A DNA stretch of 64,000 nt from Betaproteobacteria bacterium. GTDB lineage: Bacteria; Pseudomonadota; Gammaproteobacteria; Burkholderiales; Rhodocyclaceae. Positions within the stretch are counted from its first letter, which is position 1. Each line of letters begins with the position of its first letter. The notes beneath the pieces are model-generated. The model saw only the letters and a program-made list of their open reading frames with translations. It had not been told where the DNA came from and made no database searches. Made by a program: the position numbers and the translations under genes. Shown here piece after piece: positions 18,217 through 26,709 of this stretch. The stretch spans positions 1 through 64,000 of the forward strand of contig JACRAR010000064.1 in assembly GCA_016234745.1 (NCBI GenBank). Direction: 5' to 3'.

Positions 18217-19923
18217 ATGGCCCGCCCGGAAAAAATCCGCCTCGGCGACTTGCTGATCAACCAAAAGCTGCTGACCGACGAGCAGCTCAAGCTCTCGTTG
18301 GCCGAGCAAAAGCGCAGCGGACGCAAACTAGGACGCATCTTCGTCGAGAGCGGCTACGTCACTGAGGAAAGCATCGCCCAGGCGTTGGCGAAGCAGTTAC
18401 AAGCCCCCTTCATCGATCTCAAGACCTTTAGCCCCAAGCCGCAACTCATCAAGCTCCTGCCCGAAGCGCAAGCGCGACGCTTCCGCGCGATCGTCCTCGA
18501 CGAAGACAATGGCATGCTGATCATCGGCTTCGCCGATCCCACCGACCTCGTCGCCTACGACGAGATCACCCGCATCGTGCGGCGCGAAATCTTCCTGGCC
18601 GTGGTTATGGAAAGCCAGTTGATGGGCATGATCGACCGGGTCTATACGCGCACTGAGGAAATCGCCGGTCTGGCCAAGGAATTGACCACGGACATGGCCG
18701 ATGTCCCGGCGGAATTCGGCAACCTGCTCGGTCTCACCACTGGCGCCGAGGATGCCCCCGTCGTCAAGCTGCTCAATTCGGTGTTCGAGGAAGCCCTGAA
18801 AACCCGGGCTTCGGACATCCACATCGAACCCATGGAAAAAAACCTGGTGATTCGCTTCCGCATCGACGGCGTGCTGCATGTGCAGATGGAAGCCGACAGC
18901 AAAATCGCCACTGCCGTGATACTGCGCCTGAAGCTCATTTCCGGCCTGGACATTTCCGAAAAGCGCCTGCCGCAGGACGGCCGCTTCAACATCAATCTGC
19001 GCAACACTTCGGTGGATGTGCGTATTTCCAGCATGCCCACGCAATACGGCGAATCCGTGGTGATGCGCTTGCTCAACCAGAGCACCGGTATCCTCGGCCT
19101 GGACCGGATGCGCATCCCGACTCACGTCCTGGAGCGCCTGCGCCACGCCATCCACCGACCGAGCGGCATGGTTCTGGTCACCGGACCAACCGGCTCCGGC
19201 AAGACCACCACGCTCTACGCTGCCCTGTCGGAACTCAACACGCCGGAAAAGAAAGTCATCACTGTCGAAGACCCGGTCGAATACCGCCTGCCCGGCATCA
19301 ACCAGGTGCAGGTGCTCGACAAGATCGACCTCACCTTCGATCGCGTGCTGCGCTCGGCCTTGCGCCAGGACCCCGACATCATCCTGGTCGGCGAAATGCG
19401 CGACCAGATCACTGCCGAAATCGGCATGCGCGCCTCCATGACCGGCCACATGGTGCTCTCCACCCTGCACACCAACGACGCCCTATCGACCCCGATCCGC
19501 CTGCTCGACATGGGCGTGCCGCCCTACATGGTCGCGCTGTCGCTGCAACTGGTGCTGGCGCAACGCCTGGTGCGGGTGATCTGCGAGAATTGCATCGAGG
19601 ACTACTCGCCGCCGCCGCACGAGCACGAGTGGCTGCGCTACGAACTGAAGGACGAGGTTGATGCGCACAAGTACAAGAAAGGCCGCGGCTGTGCCCACTG
19701 CAACAACACCGGCTACACCGGGCGCCAGGGGGTGTATGAATTTCTCGAAATGACCAACGCCCTGGTCGAGGCTGTCAACCACGGCGACCCGAATCACTTC
19801 ATGAAACTCGCGCGCGAGGAAATGGCCGGCAACACCTTGCGACGTGATGCGGTGAACCTAGTGTTGGCAGGCCGCACCAGCGTGGATGAAGCCATGCGCA
19901 TCAGCTCGCAACTGGAAGAATAA
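18217..19923 (+). CDS. mshE: Pilus extension ATPase, MshE/GspE family, with MshEN c-di-GMP domain
   Basis: A 568-residue cytoplasmic hexameric ATPase that powers pilus extension. The N-terminus (about 7-65) contains two RLGxLL-type repeats (IRLGDLLINQKLLTDEQL..SLAEQKRSGRKLGRIFVESGYV), the MshEN pattern that binds cyclic di-GMP in Vibrio MshE. The ATPase core has Walker A GPTGSGKTTTLY near residue 323, ILVGEMRD (Walker B) and STLHTNDA (His box). CENC...CAHC forms the zinc site. GGAG lies 6 nt before the ATG. A TACAAT at 18186-18191 may be the -10. First gene of the pilus operon. Confidence 0.92.
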   Translation: MARPEKIRLGDLLINQKLLTDEQLKLSLAEQKRSGRKLGRIFVESGYVTEESIAQALAKQLQAPFIDLKTFSPKPQLIKLLPEAQARRFRAIVLDEDNGMLIIGFADPTDLVAYDEITRIVRREIFLAVVMESQLMGMIDRVYTRTEEIAGLAKELTTDMADVPAEFGNLLGLTTGAEDAPVVKLLNSVFEEALKTRASDIHIEPMEKNLVIRFRIDGVLHVQMEADSKIATAVILRLKLISGLDISEKRLPQDGRFNINLRNTSVDVRISSMPTQYGESVVMRLLNQSTGILGLDRMRIPTHVLERLRHAIHRPSGMVLVTGPTGSGKTTTLYAALSELNTPEKKVITVEDPVEYRLPGINQVQVLDKIDLTFDRVLRSALRQDPDIILVGEMRDQITAEIGMRASMTGHMVLSTLHTNDALSTPIRLLDMGVPPYMVALSLQLVLAQRLVRVICENCIEDYSPPPHEHEWLRYELKDEVDAHKYKKGRGCAHCNNTGYTGRQGVYEFLEMTNALVEAVNHGDPNHFMKLAREEMAGNTLRRDAVNLVLAGRTSVDEAMRISSQLEE

Positions 19924-19929
19924 ATCCGG

Positions 19930-21177
19930 ATGCCAAACTTCAGCTATCGCGGCCGCGATGCCAGCGGGCAAATGACCCAGGGAATCCTGGAAGGACTGAC
20001 TTCGGCGGCGGTTGCGGATGCGCTCATGAGTCGAGGAATCATACCTCTCAGTATCAATCCTGCGTCGGAAGGTGCAAAAACCGATGGGTCTGGCAGCAAA
20101 CTGGCTGACTTAAGCAAGCTCGCAATCTTTAAGCAGCCGGTGCAGCACATTGACGTGCTGATGTTCTCCAAGCAGATATACACCCTGCTCAAAGCCGGTG
20201 TGCCGATCATGCGTGCGCTTGCCGGCTTGCAGGAGTCCAGCGTCAATCCAACGATGAAGGAAGTTCTCCAGGAAGTGCGCGAGAGCCTCGATTCGGGACG
20301 CGAACTGTCAGTTTCACTGGCACGACATCCAAAGGTTTTTTCTGCCTTCTATCTTTCCATGGTCCGGGTTGGAGAGATGACCGGGCGGCTCGAGGAGGTT
20401 TTCATCCGCCTCTTCGAGCACATGGAGTTCGAAGCCTTCATGAAGCAGCAGGTTAAATCGGCATTGCGCTATCCCTCCTTCGTGATCGCCGCAATGGTGA
20501 TCGCCATGTTCATTGTCAATATTTTCGTCATCCCAACTTTCGCAAAAGTTTTTGCCGGTTTCAATACCGAGTTGCCGCTGATGACGCGCGTGCTGCTAGC
20601 GTTCTCCAATTTCATGGTGACTTGGTGGCATTTGATCATTGGTGCTATGGTCGCCACATTCTTTGCCTTTCGCAGTTGGGCAGCCACTCCCTCCGGAAGA
20701 CTAAAATGGGACGAGATCAAGCTGCGGCTTCCCATCGCCGGGAAGATTCTCCGCAAGGCAACTCTAGCCCGATTCGCGCGCAGTTTCGCGCTGGCCACAC
20801 GCAGTGGCGTACCGATTATTCAGGCGTTGACCAATGTAGCTCTGACTGTGGATAACGACTTCATCTCCCGCAAGGTAGAGGGTATGCGTGAAGGCGTCGA
20901 GCGCGGTGAGAGCATCTTGCAGGTGGCGACTAAAGCCGCAGTGTTCACGCCGGTAGTCTTGCAAATGCTGGCAGTTGGAGAAGAATCCGGTGCAATTGAC
21001 GATATGATGGAAGAAATCGCAGGCATGTACCAAAATGAGGTTGAATACGAACTGAAAACCCTGGCGCAACAGATCGAACCGATCCTCATCGTCATGCTGG
21101 GCTGTATGGTACTGGTCCTTGCACTCGGTATCTTCCTGCCGATCTGGGAACTCGGCAAAGCAGCCATGAAACACTAA
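19930..21177 (+). CDS. mshG: Pilus inner-membrane platform protein, MshG/PilC/GspF family
   Basis: A 415-residue polytopic protein with two GspF domains, each with a cytoplasmic helical bundle: the first includes KAGVPIMRALAGLQESS and SLARHPKVFSAFYLSMVRVGEMTGRL, the second RSGVPIIQALTNVALTVDN and QMLAVGEESGAIDDMM. Three membrane helices lie at about 180-202, 235-255 and near 385-408. It forms the platform turned by the ATPase. It starts 6 bp after mshE, so co-transcription is clear. Confidence 0.94.
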   Translation: MPNFSYRGRDASGQMTQGILEGLTSAAVADALMSRGIIPLSINPASEGAKTDGSGSKLADLSKLAIFKQPVQHIDVLMFSKQIYTLLKAGVPIMRALAGLQESSVNPTMKEVLQEVRESLDSGRELSVSLARHPKVFSAFYLSMVRVGEMTGRLEEVFIRLFEHMEFEAFMKQQVKSALRYPSFVIAAMVIAMFIVNIFVIPTFAKVFAGFNTELPLMTRVLLAFSNFMVTWWHLIIGAMVATFFAFRSWAATPSGRLKWDEIKLRLPIAGKILRKATLARFARSFALATRSGVPIIQALTNVALTVDNDFISRKVEGMREGVERGESILQVATKAAVFTPVVLQMLAVGEESGAIDDMMEEIAGMYQNEVEYELKTLAQQIEPILIVMLGCMVLVLALGIFLPIWELGKAAMKH

Positions 21178-21200
21178 GTTGTTTGGTGCTGAGGGAATAC

Positions 21201-21719
21201 GTGCAACTGCCAACCCCCGCGTTCATTCAGCAAACAGGTTTAGAACGACTTGAGTTCACGATGGTACTCGTCGTGATGGCTTTTCTCTGGCTGATGGCAT
21301 TTAATCGTTTGCAGGATTTGCAGGAAATCGGGGAGAAAACCAAGGTCGAGATGACCATCAGAAATATTCGCTCCGGCTTGCACTGGGAAATGTCCGACCG
21401 CATCATGACCGCCAGGGAAGCCAGCATTGGCGAACTTGCCGGGACCAACCCCGTGCGCTGGCTGGAAAAAATCCCGGAGAACTACCTGGGGGAGTTCTCG
21501 TCTACCCCGGAGAAGTTCCCGAGAGGCAGTTGGTATTTTGATACGTCACAACATCTATTGCAGTATCGGCCGAGTCTTGGGAATCACTTGATTTGCGTGG
21601 AATGCCAACTTGTTGACGGCGAAATTACACTTGGCTGGCGCATAGAAAAAATAGGGAATCCAATGTTCGGCCGGAGCATGGTTAAACTTGTCGAATTGAC
21701 GAACTACCGCTGGTTCTGA
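21201..21719 (+). CDS. Pilin-like single-pass protein in the MshF position
   Basis: A 172-residue protein with a short N-tail, a hydrophobic helix (LEFTMVLVVMAFLWLMAFNR) and a soluble C-terminal domain. ERLEFTMVLVV resembles the start of a pseudopilin helix (an acidic residue near its head), but no G/F prepilin peptidase site precedes it. Between mshG and the pilin genes, this is where mshF lies in Vibrio, and size fits; homology is not proven. The start is the GTG at 21201, with GAGGG 5 nt before it. Confidence 0.6.
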   Translation: MQLPTPAFIQQTGLERLEFTMVLVVMAFLWLMAFNRLQDLQEIGEKTKVEMTIRNIRSGLHWEMSDRIMTAREASIGELAGTNPVRWLEKIPENYLGEFSSTPEKFPRGSWYFDTSQHLLQYRPSLGNHLICVECQLVDGEITLGWRIEKIGNPMFGRSMVKLVELTNYRWF

Positions 21720-21740
21720 TGTATTTACATCGGGAAGACA

Positions 21741-23588
21741 ATGACCGCAACAATTGCTCCGTACAAAGCCTTGCTGAATGTATCCGTGATATCGGCCTGC
21801 ACCATGTTCGCCCTGCCTTTTCTCAATGCACGGCACTTTCCCTTTCCCAGATCCTTTTTTTCCGAATGGTGGGCAGCAGCATGCCTGCTGATCGCTGGAC
21901 TTGCACTGCTGCATCAAAAAACCTGGGCAAAACCGCTGATTCCAAGAATCATCTTGTTACCTGCCGGCCTGGGATGCATCGTCCTGTTTCAGTGCTTGCT
22001 AGGTCTCGTCGAGCAACCTGAAACTGCAATATTTTTCTTGATCTACCTGCTTGGAGCTGCTTTCGCCATGATCGTCGGCCAGAGCCTGCGACAAAGCATC
22101 GGACTGTCGCCCCTGGCGCTAGCATTAGCAAAATGTTTGCTAATCGGTTCCTTGGCCAGTGCATTGATTGGAATTCTTTCCGTCTTCGCGCCGCACTGGC
22201 TTCCGCTCTTAGTCGAAAACCACCGGCAAACGGGTATACCGCTCGGCAATCTGATGCAACCCAATCACGTCACCAATTACCTCTGGATGGGAATTGCAGC
22301 GGCTTGTTTCCTGCACATATCTTCCCGCTTGTCGACAGTCTGGCTTATCCATGCTCTCGCGCCTTTATTGATGGTATCGGCAATGATCTCTTCAAGATCC
22401 GCCTTTATCTATCTCTTTGGTTTGAACCTGATATCTCTCGCCTGGTGGCTTCGCTCCCGCACTCCGACGACTCGGCGCCTGTTGCTGCTTTCTTTATCCA
22501 TGATTCCATTCTTCATTCTTGCTCAAGGTGTAAGTTCAAGCTTAGGAATACAGACACCAACGACCAGGTTAACCTACGAATTATCTGGGCTCGCCACTCA
22601 ACCGGAGACATCGCTTTATGCGGCCTCGATAAAGATTCTCGAAAGCAAGATCGCCATAGACATGTTTATTGACCATCCCTGGCTAGGAAATGGCGTAGGC
22701 AATTTTTTGTGGCGCAGTTTCGTTCTTGCTGAGCAGTACCCTGCCCCATTCTCCGGGCATGCGGAACATTCCCATAATCTGGTCACTCATTTTTTGGCGG
22801 AACTGGGTATTGGCAGTCTTCTGGTATTGATATTAACTCTGGCATTGTGGTGGCGCGGTTTTGCATCACAGAAATGGTCTGGGGCGCATGTCTGGATAAT
22901 TGCTGTGCTCATGATAGAAGCATGGCATAGCATGGTCGAATATCCGCTTTGGTATGCCTATTTTTTGCTGCCCACAGCGCTTCTGTTAGGTGCTGCCGAC
23001 GCCAACGCATTACTATTGAGGCCGAGCATTCTTCTGCGCAGTTCATTGTGGGCGTTCATGTTCCTCTGCGTTACATTCTTGATTAGCTTGCGCAATGACT
23101 ATGTAAGCTTTGGCGATGAACTCACCCATGAATTTGCCACATCCAATTTTCTGAGCGAGTACTCCGGCCCTAATGCTAGGAAGCCCCCATTCGGGGAAGG
23201 CAATAAGGTTCTGCGAGAACTGCATCGAACTTCTCTCCTGGCCCCCTATGTGGGTTACTTTTACGCATACCACTTGCTTCCAACCAGTGCCAACCTGTCA
23301 GAAAAACTCAGGATATCCGAAGCTGCGATGCGCTTTACGCCATCCTCCAAAATTGTTTATCGCCATGCCATGTTGCTGGCATTGGCCGGACGGCAAGACG
23401 AGGCTTTGCAACAACAGCGTTGGGCCATGCACTCTTTTCCTGAAAGAATTCCTGAATATGTTTGCGATCTTCGCTTTCGCTTACAGGCCGACCCGCATCT
23501 GCCATTTGCTCCTCTTTTGCATGCCGTAGAAACAACTTTGCCTGCCAAAACCCTCAAATCCGCGCCCATCAAGTGTCAAAGACTCTGA
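21741..23588 (+). CDS. O-antigen ligase/PglL-like oligosaccharyltransferase
   Basis: A 615-residue membrane protein with 11-13 helices of the Wzy/WaaL/PglL superfamily. The Wzy_C region shows HPWLGNGVGNF and, in the large periplasmic loop, GHAEHSHNLVTHFLAELG, with the histidine typical of ligases. The C-terminal part is a soluble region of about 150 residues with helical repeats (LAGRQDEALQQQRWAM). PglL/PilO enzymes move a lipid-linked glycan onto pilins; WaaL and Wzy are alternatives. Position inside the pilus operon, just before three pilins, favours pilin O-glycosylation (inference). Confidence 0.82.
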   Translation: MTATIAPYKALLNVSVISACTMFALPFLNARHFPFPRSFFSEWWAAACLLIAGLALLHQKTWAKPLIPRIILLPAGLGCIVLFQCLLGLVEQPETAIFFLIYLLGAAFAMIVGQSLRQSIGLSPLALALAKCLLIGSLASALIGILSVFAPHWLPLLVENHRQTGIPLGNLMQPNHVTNYLWMGIAAACFLHISSRLSTVWLIHALAPLLMVSAMISSRSAFIYLFGLNLISLAWWLRSRTPTTRRLLLLSLSMIPFFILAQGVSSSLGIQTPTTRLTYELSGLATQPETSLYAASIKILESKIAIDMFIDHPWLGNGVGNFLWRSFVLAEQYPAPFSGHAEHSHNLVTHFLAELGIGSLLVLILTLALWWRGFASQKWSGAHVWIIAVLMIEAWHSMVEYPLWYAYFLLPTALLLGAADANALLLRPSILLRSSLWAFMFLCVTFLISLRNDYVSFGDELTHEFATSNFLSEYSGPNARKPPFGEGNKVLRELHRTSLLAPYVGYFYAYHLLPTSANLSEKLRISEAAMRFTPSSKIVYRHAMLLALAGRQDEALQQQRWAMHSFPERIPEYVCDLRFRLQADPHLPFAPLLHAVETTLPAKTLKSAPIKCQRL

Positions 23589-23769
23589 AAACCCCTGACA
23601 AGCCGATATAAGCCTGAAACTGCCTGCTATTCACGCGAACGCACACTTTGATATTTGGGACAATCAAAAAATGAAATGGTTGGGAGCTTGGGATAATATG
23701 AGTGTTTCAAAAGTACGATTCGCACGCTAAGCGACTACAATATAAGCCTTTCATCTGCCAAGCTTTAAA

Positions 23770-24345
23770 ATGAAAACCGCCCGCAACAACGGTTTTACGC
23801 TAATCGAACTGGTGATTGTAATCACGATCATCGGTATCCTTTCAGCAGTGGCTTTGCCCCGCTTCATCGCTTTACAACGCGATGCACGCATCGCCAAGCT
23901 TTTTGGTGCCAGGGGTTCTGTAGCAGCCTCGTCAGCGCTGATACATTCGACTGTCCTGGCACGTAATAGCTCGGCTGATCCAGTTGCATGCGTAGGAGGG
24001 TTTACGGCCAGCAATGCCGCTGGAACGCCGACAGCACATGGTTCGGTATGTACTGAAAATGGACTCATAGCAACGGTATATGGGTATCCGGCCAGCACTG
24101 CCATCCCCGTCACGATTTCGGCTACCGTCAATCCCGGCATTGTTGCCGTCGCTGGTTTGACAACAATATTCAACCCGAATTCGCAAAATCTGCAGGATGA
24201 AGGTTACTCGGCCACTTTATCGGGAACAGTGACCACTTTTCAGATTCAAGGTGCCCCTGACATGGCTACCTGTCAGTTCACCTACACCCAGGCGACAGCG
24301 ACTTCTCCTGCGCTTATTTCCGCTGTCACCACCACGGGCTGCTGA
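23770..24345 (+). CDS. Type IV pilin, MshA/MshB-like
   Basis: A 191-residue prepilin. The leader MKTARNNG ends at the prepilin-peptidase site G/F; the mature helix FTLIELVIVITIIGILSAVALPRF has the conserved Glu5. Four cysteines (CVGG, SVCTE, ATCQF, final Cys) could form two disulfides in the head domain. The gap of 181 bp upstream contains a -10-like TACAAT at 23736-23741, so the pilin may have its own promoter. No Shine-Dalgarno is evident. Major versus minor pilin status is not decided. Confidence 0.9.
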   Translation: MKTARNNGFTLIELVIVITIIGILSAVALPRFIALQRDARIAKLFGARGSVAASSALIHSTVLARNSSADPVACVGGFTASNAAGTPTAHGSVCTENGLIATVYGYPASTAIPVTISATVNPGIVAVAGLTTIFNPNSQNLQDEGYSATLSGTVTTFQIQGAPDMATCQFTYTQATATSPALISAVTTTGC

Positions 24346-24350
24346 CCCTT

Positions 24351-24953
24351 ATGCTGGCATGGCATGATCTCCTGCACCTTACCCTGCTTAAGTTCCTTTG
24401 GGGGGGGAGCATCCTGGGCATACTGTTTGGAATGGGGATGTTAATCACACCCAAGCTCATACTGCGACTGAATGGTTATTTTTCCCGCTGGATATCATCC
24501 AGAAAACTGGAAACCGTACTGGATCGTCCGCGTTTGATTGAACGTTTCCTATACAGGCACCACCAGTTGGTCGGTGCTGCTGTGCTCCTCGGAGCCCTGG
24601 TTGTTCTTTACGTTTTTCTTTTCCGCTACAACGTCAGGACAATCTCGTTTGTCGTGCCCCCTGAATATTGGTGGTTAACTGATGCGCTCTTGGGTATGTT
24701 ACAGATCGGCAGCGTTCTGGCAGCACTGGTTGGTGGCATCATCATGACCAAACCCAGCCTGTTGCGGGATATTGAAAATTCTGTCAATCGCTGGATATCA
24801 ACGGATTCTGTGCTGGGCGTGTTTGATACTGCGAACTATTCGATCGAGCAACATATCCTTGATCACTCCCGATTTGCCGGCGTATTCATCCTTATCGGCA
24901 GTGGCTATACCCTTGTCGTTTTAGGCAAGTTTTTATTTCGCAGTGTGGCATAG
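24351..24953 (+). CDS. Four-helix membrane protein, paralogue A
   Basis: A 200-residue integral membrane protein with four predicted helices in two similar halves. Each half has a helix followed by TPKLILRLNGYFSRWIS or TKPSLLRDIENSVNRWIST, then a second helix. I do not recognise the family. It starts 5 bp after the first pilin gene and clearly resembles the minus-strand protein at 25937-26566, which shares the same topology and motifs. Placed between pilin genes, it might assist pilus assembly or be an unrelated passenger; function unknown. Confidence 0.8.
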   Translation: MLAWHDLLHLTLLKFLWGGSILGILFGMGMLITPKLILRLNGYFSRWISSRKLETVLDRPRLIERFLYRHHQLVGAAVLLGALVVLYVFLFRYNVRTISFVVPPEYWWLTDALLGMLQIGSVLAALVGGIIMTKPSLLRDIENSVNRWISTDSVLGVFDTANYSIEQHILDHSRFAGVFILIGSGYTLVVLGKFLFRSVA

Positions 24954-25050
24954 TGATTAGCGAAAAATTACAAGTTGTGCTATTTATGTACTCCGAGAGG
25001 CTGCGGCTTCTGCTCATGGGCTGCGGCCTGTTTAGTCAAGGGGTATTTTC

Positions 25051-25476
25051 ATGAAAAGGCAACAAATACAATCCGGCTTCACGCTGGTTGAGCTGGTGAT
25101 GGTTATCGTGATCCTCGGAATTCTTGCGGCGACGGCGATTCCGAACTATGTCGACTTATCTTCAAAAGCGGGCGACGCCTCTGCCACGGCAGTGGCGGGA
25201 GCGTTGACTTCAGCATCAGCGATAAACTTTGCCAAGGTGATTGTGGGTGGCACCGGAACCACGATCCAATCGGGTACAACGCAATGCTCAAGCCTCACTG
25301 CGCTGCTTCAAGGCGGATTGCCGACCGATGTTACGTTTACAAATAGTGCACAAACGATTACATGTACGCCAGCTGCCGCTGGTGGCACTAATTCAACAAG
25401 TTGCAAACTACAGCACAGCAAGGGAACTTCTGGAGGTACGGCAAATACCCAAGTCACTGTGACCTGTACATCCTAA
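25051..25476 (+). CDS. Type IV pilin, MshA-like
   Basis: A 141-residue prepilin: leader MKRQQIQSG, cleavage before [19 protein letters not shown], Glu5 present. The head is Ser/Thr/Gly-rich with four cysteines (TQCSS, ITCTP, TSCKL, VTCTS), resembling MSHA pilins. Many Ser/Thr residues offer O-glycosylation sites for the ligase-like protein upstream. The 97 bp upstream contain a GC-rich repeat pair (GGCTGCGGC twice near 25010-25040). Likely a main pilin candidate, by size. Confidence 0.9.
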   Translation: MKRQQIQSGFTLVELVMVIVILGILAATAIPNYVDLSSKAGDASATAVAGALTSASAINFAKVIVGGTGTTIQSGTTQCSSLTALLQGGLPTDVTFTNSAQTITCTPAAAGGTNSTSCKLQHSKGTSGGTANTQVTVTCTS

Positions 25477-25537
25477 TTTTGCATTAGGAGTGAAAGTAGT
25501 CTGCTGTATGAAAAGAAGTTTTAATTGCAAAGCGCTA

Positions 25538-25556
25538 TCGGTTGTGATACAACCGA
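25538..25556. promoter_or_regulatory. Inverted repeat before the mini-pilin gene
   Basis: TCGGTTG-TGATA-CAACCGA, a perfect 7-bp repeat with a 5-nt spacer, lies between the second pilin and the 66-residue pilin gene. No T-run follows, so it is not a normal terminator. It could be an operator or an mRNA hairpin controlling relative pilin levels (inference). Confidence 0.35.
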
Positions 25557-25615
25557 GCTGTAGGCATCGCGATGTCTGCGTTTGGGCTGAGGCCCTAAAT
25601 TTCTAGGAGAGAAAG

Positions 25616-25816
25616 ATGAACAAACAGCAATCAGGCTTTACCCTGGTCGAGTTGGTGATGGTGATCGTCATCCTTGGCATTCTCGCAGCGACGGCGATTC
25701 CGAATTATGTCGACTTATCAGCCCAAGCAAATAATGCCAAATCCCAATATCAGTCAGGTGTAAATGATACTAATAATCATATTTCTAACATGAATAACAA
25801 GGTCAGCGGTCTATAA
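25616..25816 (+). CDS. Mini-pilin (66-residue prepilin lacking a head domain)
   Basis: The leader MNKQQSG is followed by a full pilin helix [19 protein letters not shown] with Glu5, then a polar Asn/Ser/Gln-rich tail ending in VSGL. The mature protein would be 59 residues: essentially helix alpha-1 and no globular domain or cysteines. Its helix is nearly identical in protein and close in DNA to the preceding pilin gene, pointing to duplication. An excellent AGGAGAG site precedes the ATG, so it looks translated rather than decayed. Short pilins exist in Geobacter; any functional parallel is not shown here. Confidence 0.82.
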   Translation: MNKQQSGFTLVELVMVIVILGILAATAIPNYVDLSAQANNAKSQYQSGVNDTNNHISNMNNKVSGL

Positions 25817-25842
25817 CAGTTGTTAACTGAAACACTTTGGGG

Positions 25843-25913
25843 ACTGCGGCTTCCTGCTTGATTTACTGAGCGGCTTCACAGAATCCGCAGTTCTGCTCCG
25901 CTGTCTCCTTTTT
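25843..25913 (+). terminator. Hairpin plus T-run after the pilin genes (weak)
   Basis: ACTGCGG (25843-25849) and CCGCAGT (25885-25891) can pair over a 35-nt loop that itself may fold; TTTTT occurs at 25909-25913, 17 nt after the stem. It lies in the convergent gap, where a terminator is expected, but the spacing is poor. Confidence 0.3.
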
Positions 25914-25936
25914 GGCTCGCGATTAACGCACGGACG

Positions 25937-26566
25937 TTACAAACGTTTGAGTAACAGTTCCCCAAAATGAACCATCACACCGAGTGCCGGCAGAATAAGA
26001 ATCAAGCCTGCAGTTCGGGGATATGTCGTAACCCACCTGTCGAACGATAGGTTCATCTTATCCACATCCCGAGTCAGTTGCCGCGTGGAATACCAGCGCG
26101 CGCCTATTTTCTCGAGGGACTTCACTGTGTCTGGTGAAACTATCAGCAATATGCCGACGATAATCGAGACTACGCCACCCACAATCAGGAAATACCGTAA
26201 GCTCTCAGCTATCCAGAACAAGAACGGGCCGGGCTGCTTCTTGGTGAGCATCAATACGATGGCTGAGCTACCCGCCGTATCGAACAACCCCCATACGGAA
26301 TAAATTGCCCCAAGAATAAAGACGATGCCAAGAAACTGGCGATATTTCCAAACTAGCGGGCTACTGTCACGGGGGATTTCTATGGCTCTAGTGGCTTGAC
26401 GCAGCGTCACGAACCGGTTCATGCGCTCAAACAAACGGAATAATTGGGGGCTTCTCATAATCAATCCCACACTGACGGCCACCGCGACGACCCCCCCTAT
26501 GAAAAAAAATGTCACCAGCGTTGGTGCGATGATATGTTCGACGACGGACTGATTGATGCGCAACAT
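25937..26566 (-). CDS. Four-helix membrane protein, paralogue B
   Basis: A 209-residue membrane protein with four helices in two halves. The post-helix motifs RSPQLFRLFERMNRFVTLRQ and VSPDTVKSLEKIGARWYSTRQ correspond to those of the protein at 24351-24953. It has no domain I can name. It is convergent with the pilin genes and has a strong AAGGAGG before the ATG at 26566. The two paralogues on either side of the pilins suggest an old local duplication with inversion. Confidence 0.8.
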   Translation of the reverse strand: MLRINQSVVEHIIAPTLVTFFFIGGVVAVAVSVGLIMRSPQLFRLFERMNRFVTLRQATRAIEIPRDSSPLVWKYRQFLGIVFILGAIYSVWGLFDTAGSSAIVLMLTKKQPGPFLFWIAESLRYFLIVGGVVSIIVGILLIVSPDTVKSLEKIGARWYSTRQLTRDVDKMNLSFDRWVTTYPRTAGLILILPALGVMVHFGELLLKRL

Positions 26567-26709
26567 ACAGCCTCCTTGTGTTCGGACCAGTTCAACCCGA
26601 TTGATTCGCTATCCGTGACCCAGTTTGATTTCGATTGATCGTTGATTGCCGAGTTATTATCAAACGGACAAATTGAGTTGGCAAGCAACTTCCCTCAATT
26701 GGCTGTATT

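Noticed and set aside
23670-23729. 19-codon ORF in the gap before the first pilin
   Set aside because: Too short, no ribosome-binding site and no protein features; probably chance in an AT-rich promoter region.
24954-25050. Sigma-54 promoter for the second pilin
   Set aside because: No GG-N10-GC pair in the right form (TGGCAC-N5-TTGC) could be found.
25616-25816. Reading the mini-pilin as a conductive nanowire subunit
   Set aside because: Length resembles Geobacter short pilins, but aromatic residues are sparse and sequence offers no support for conductivity.
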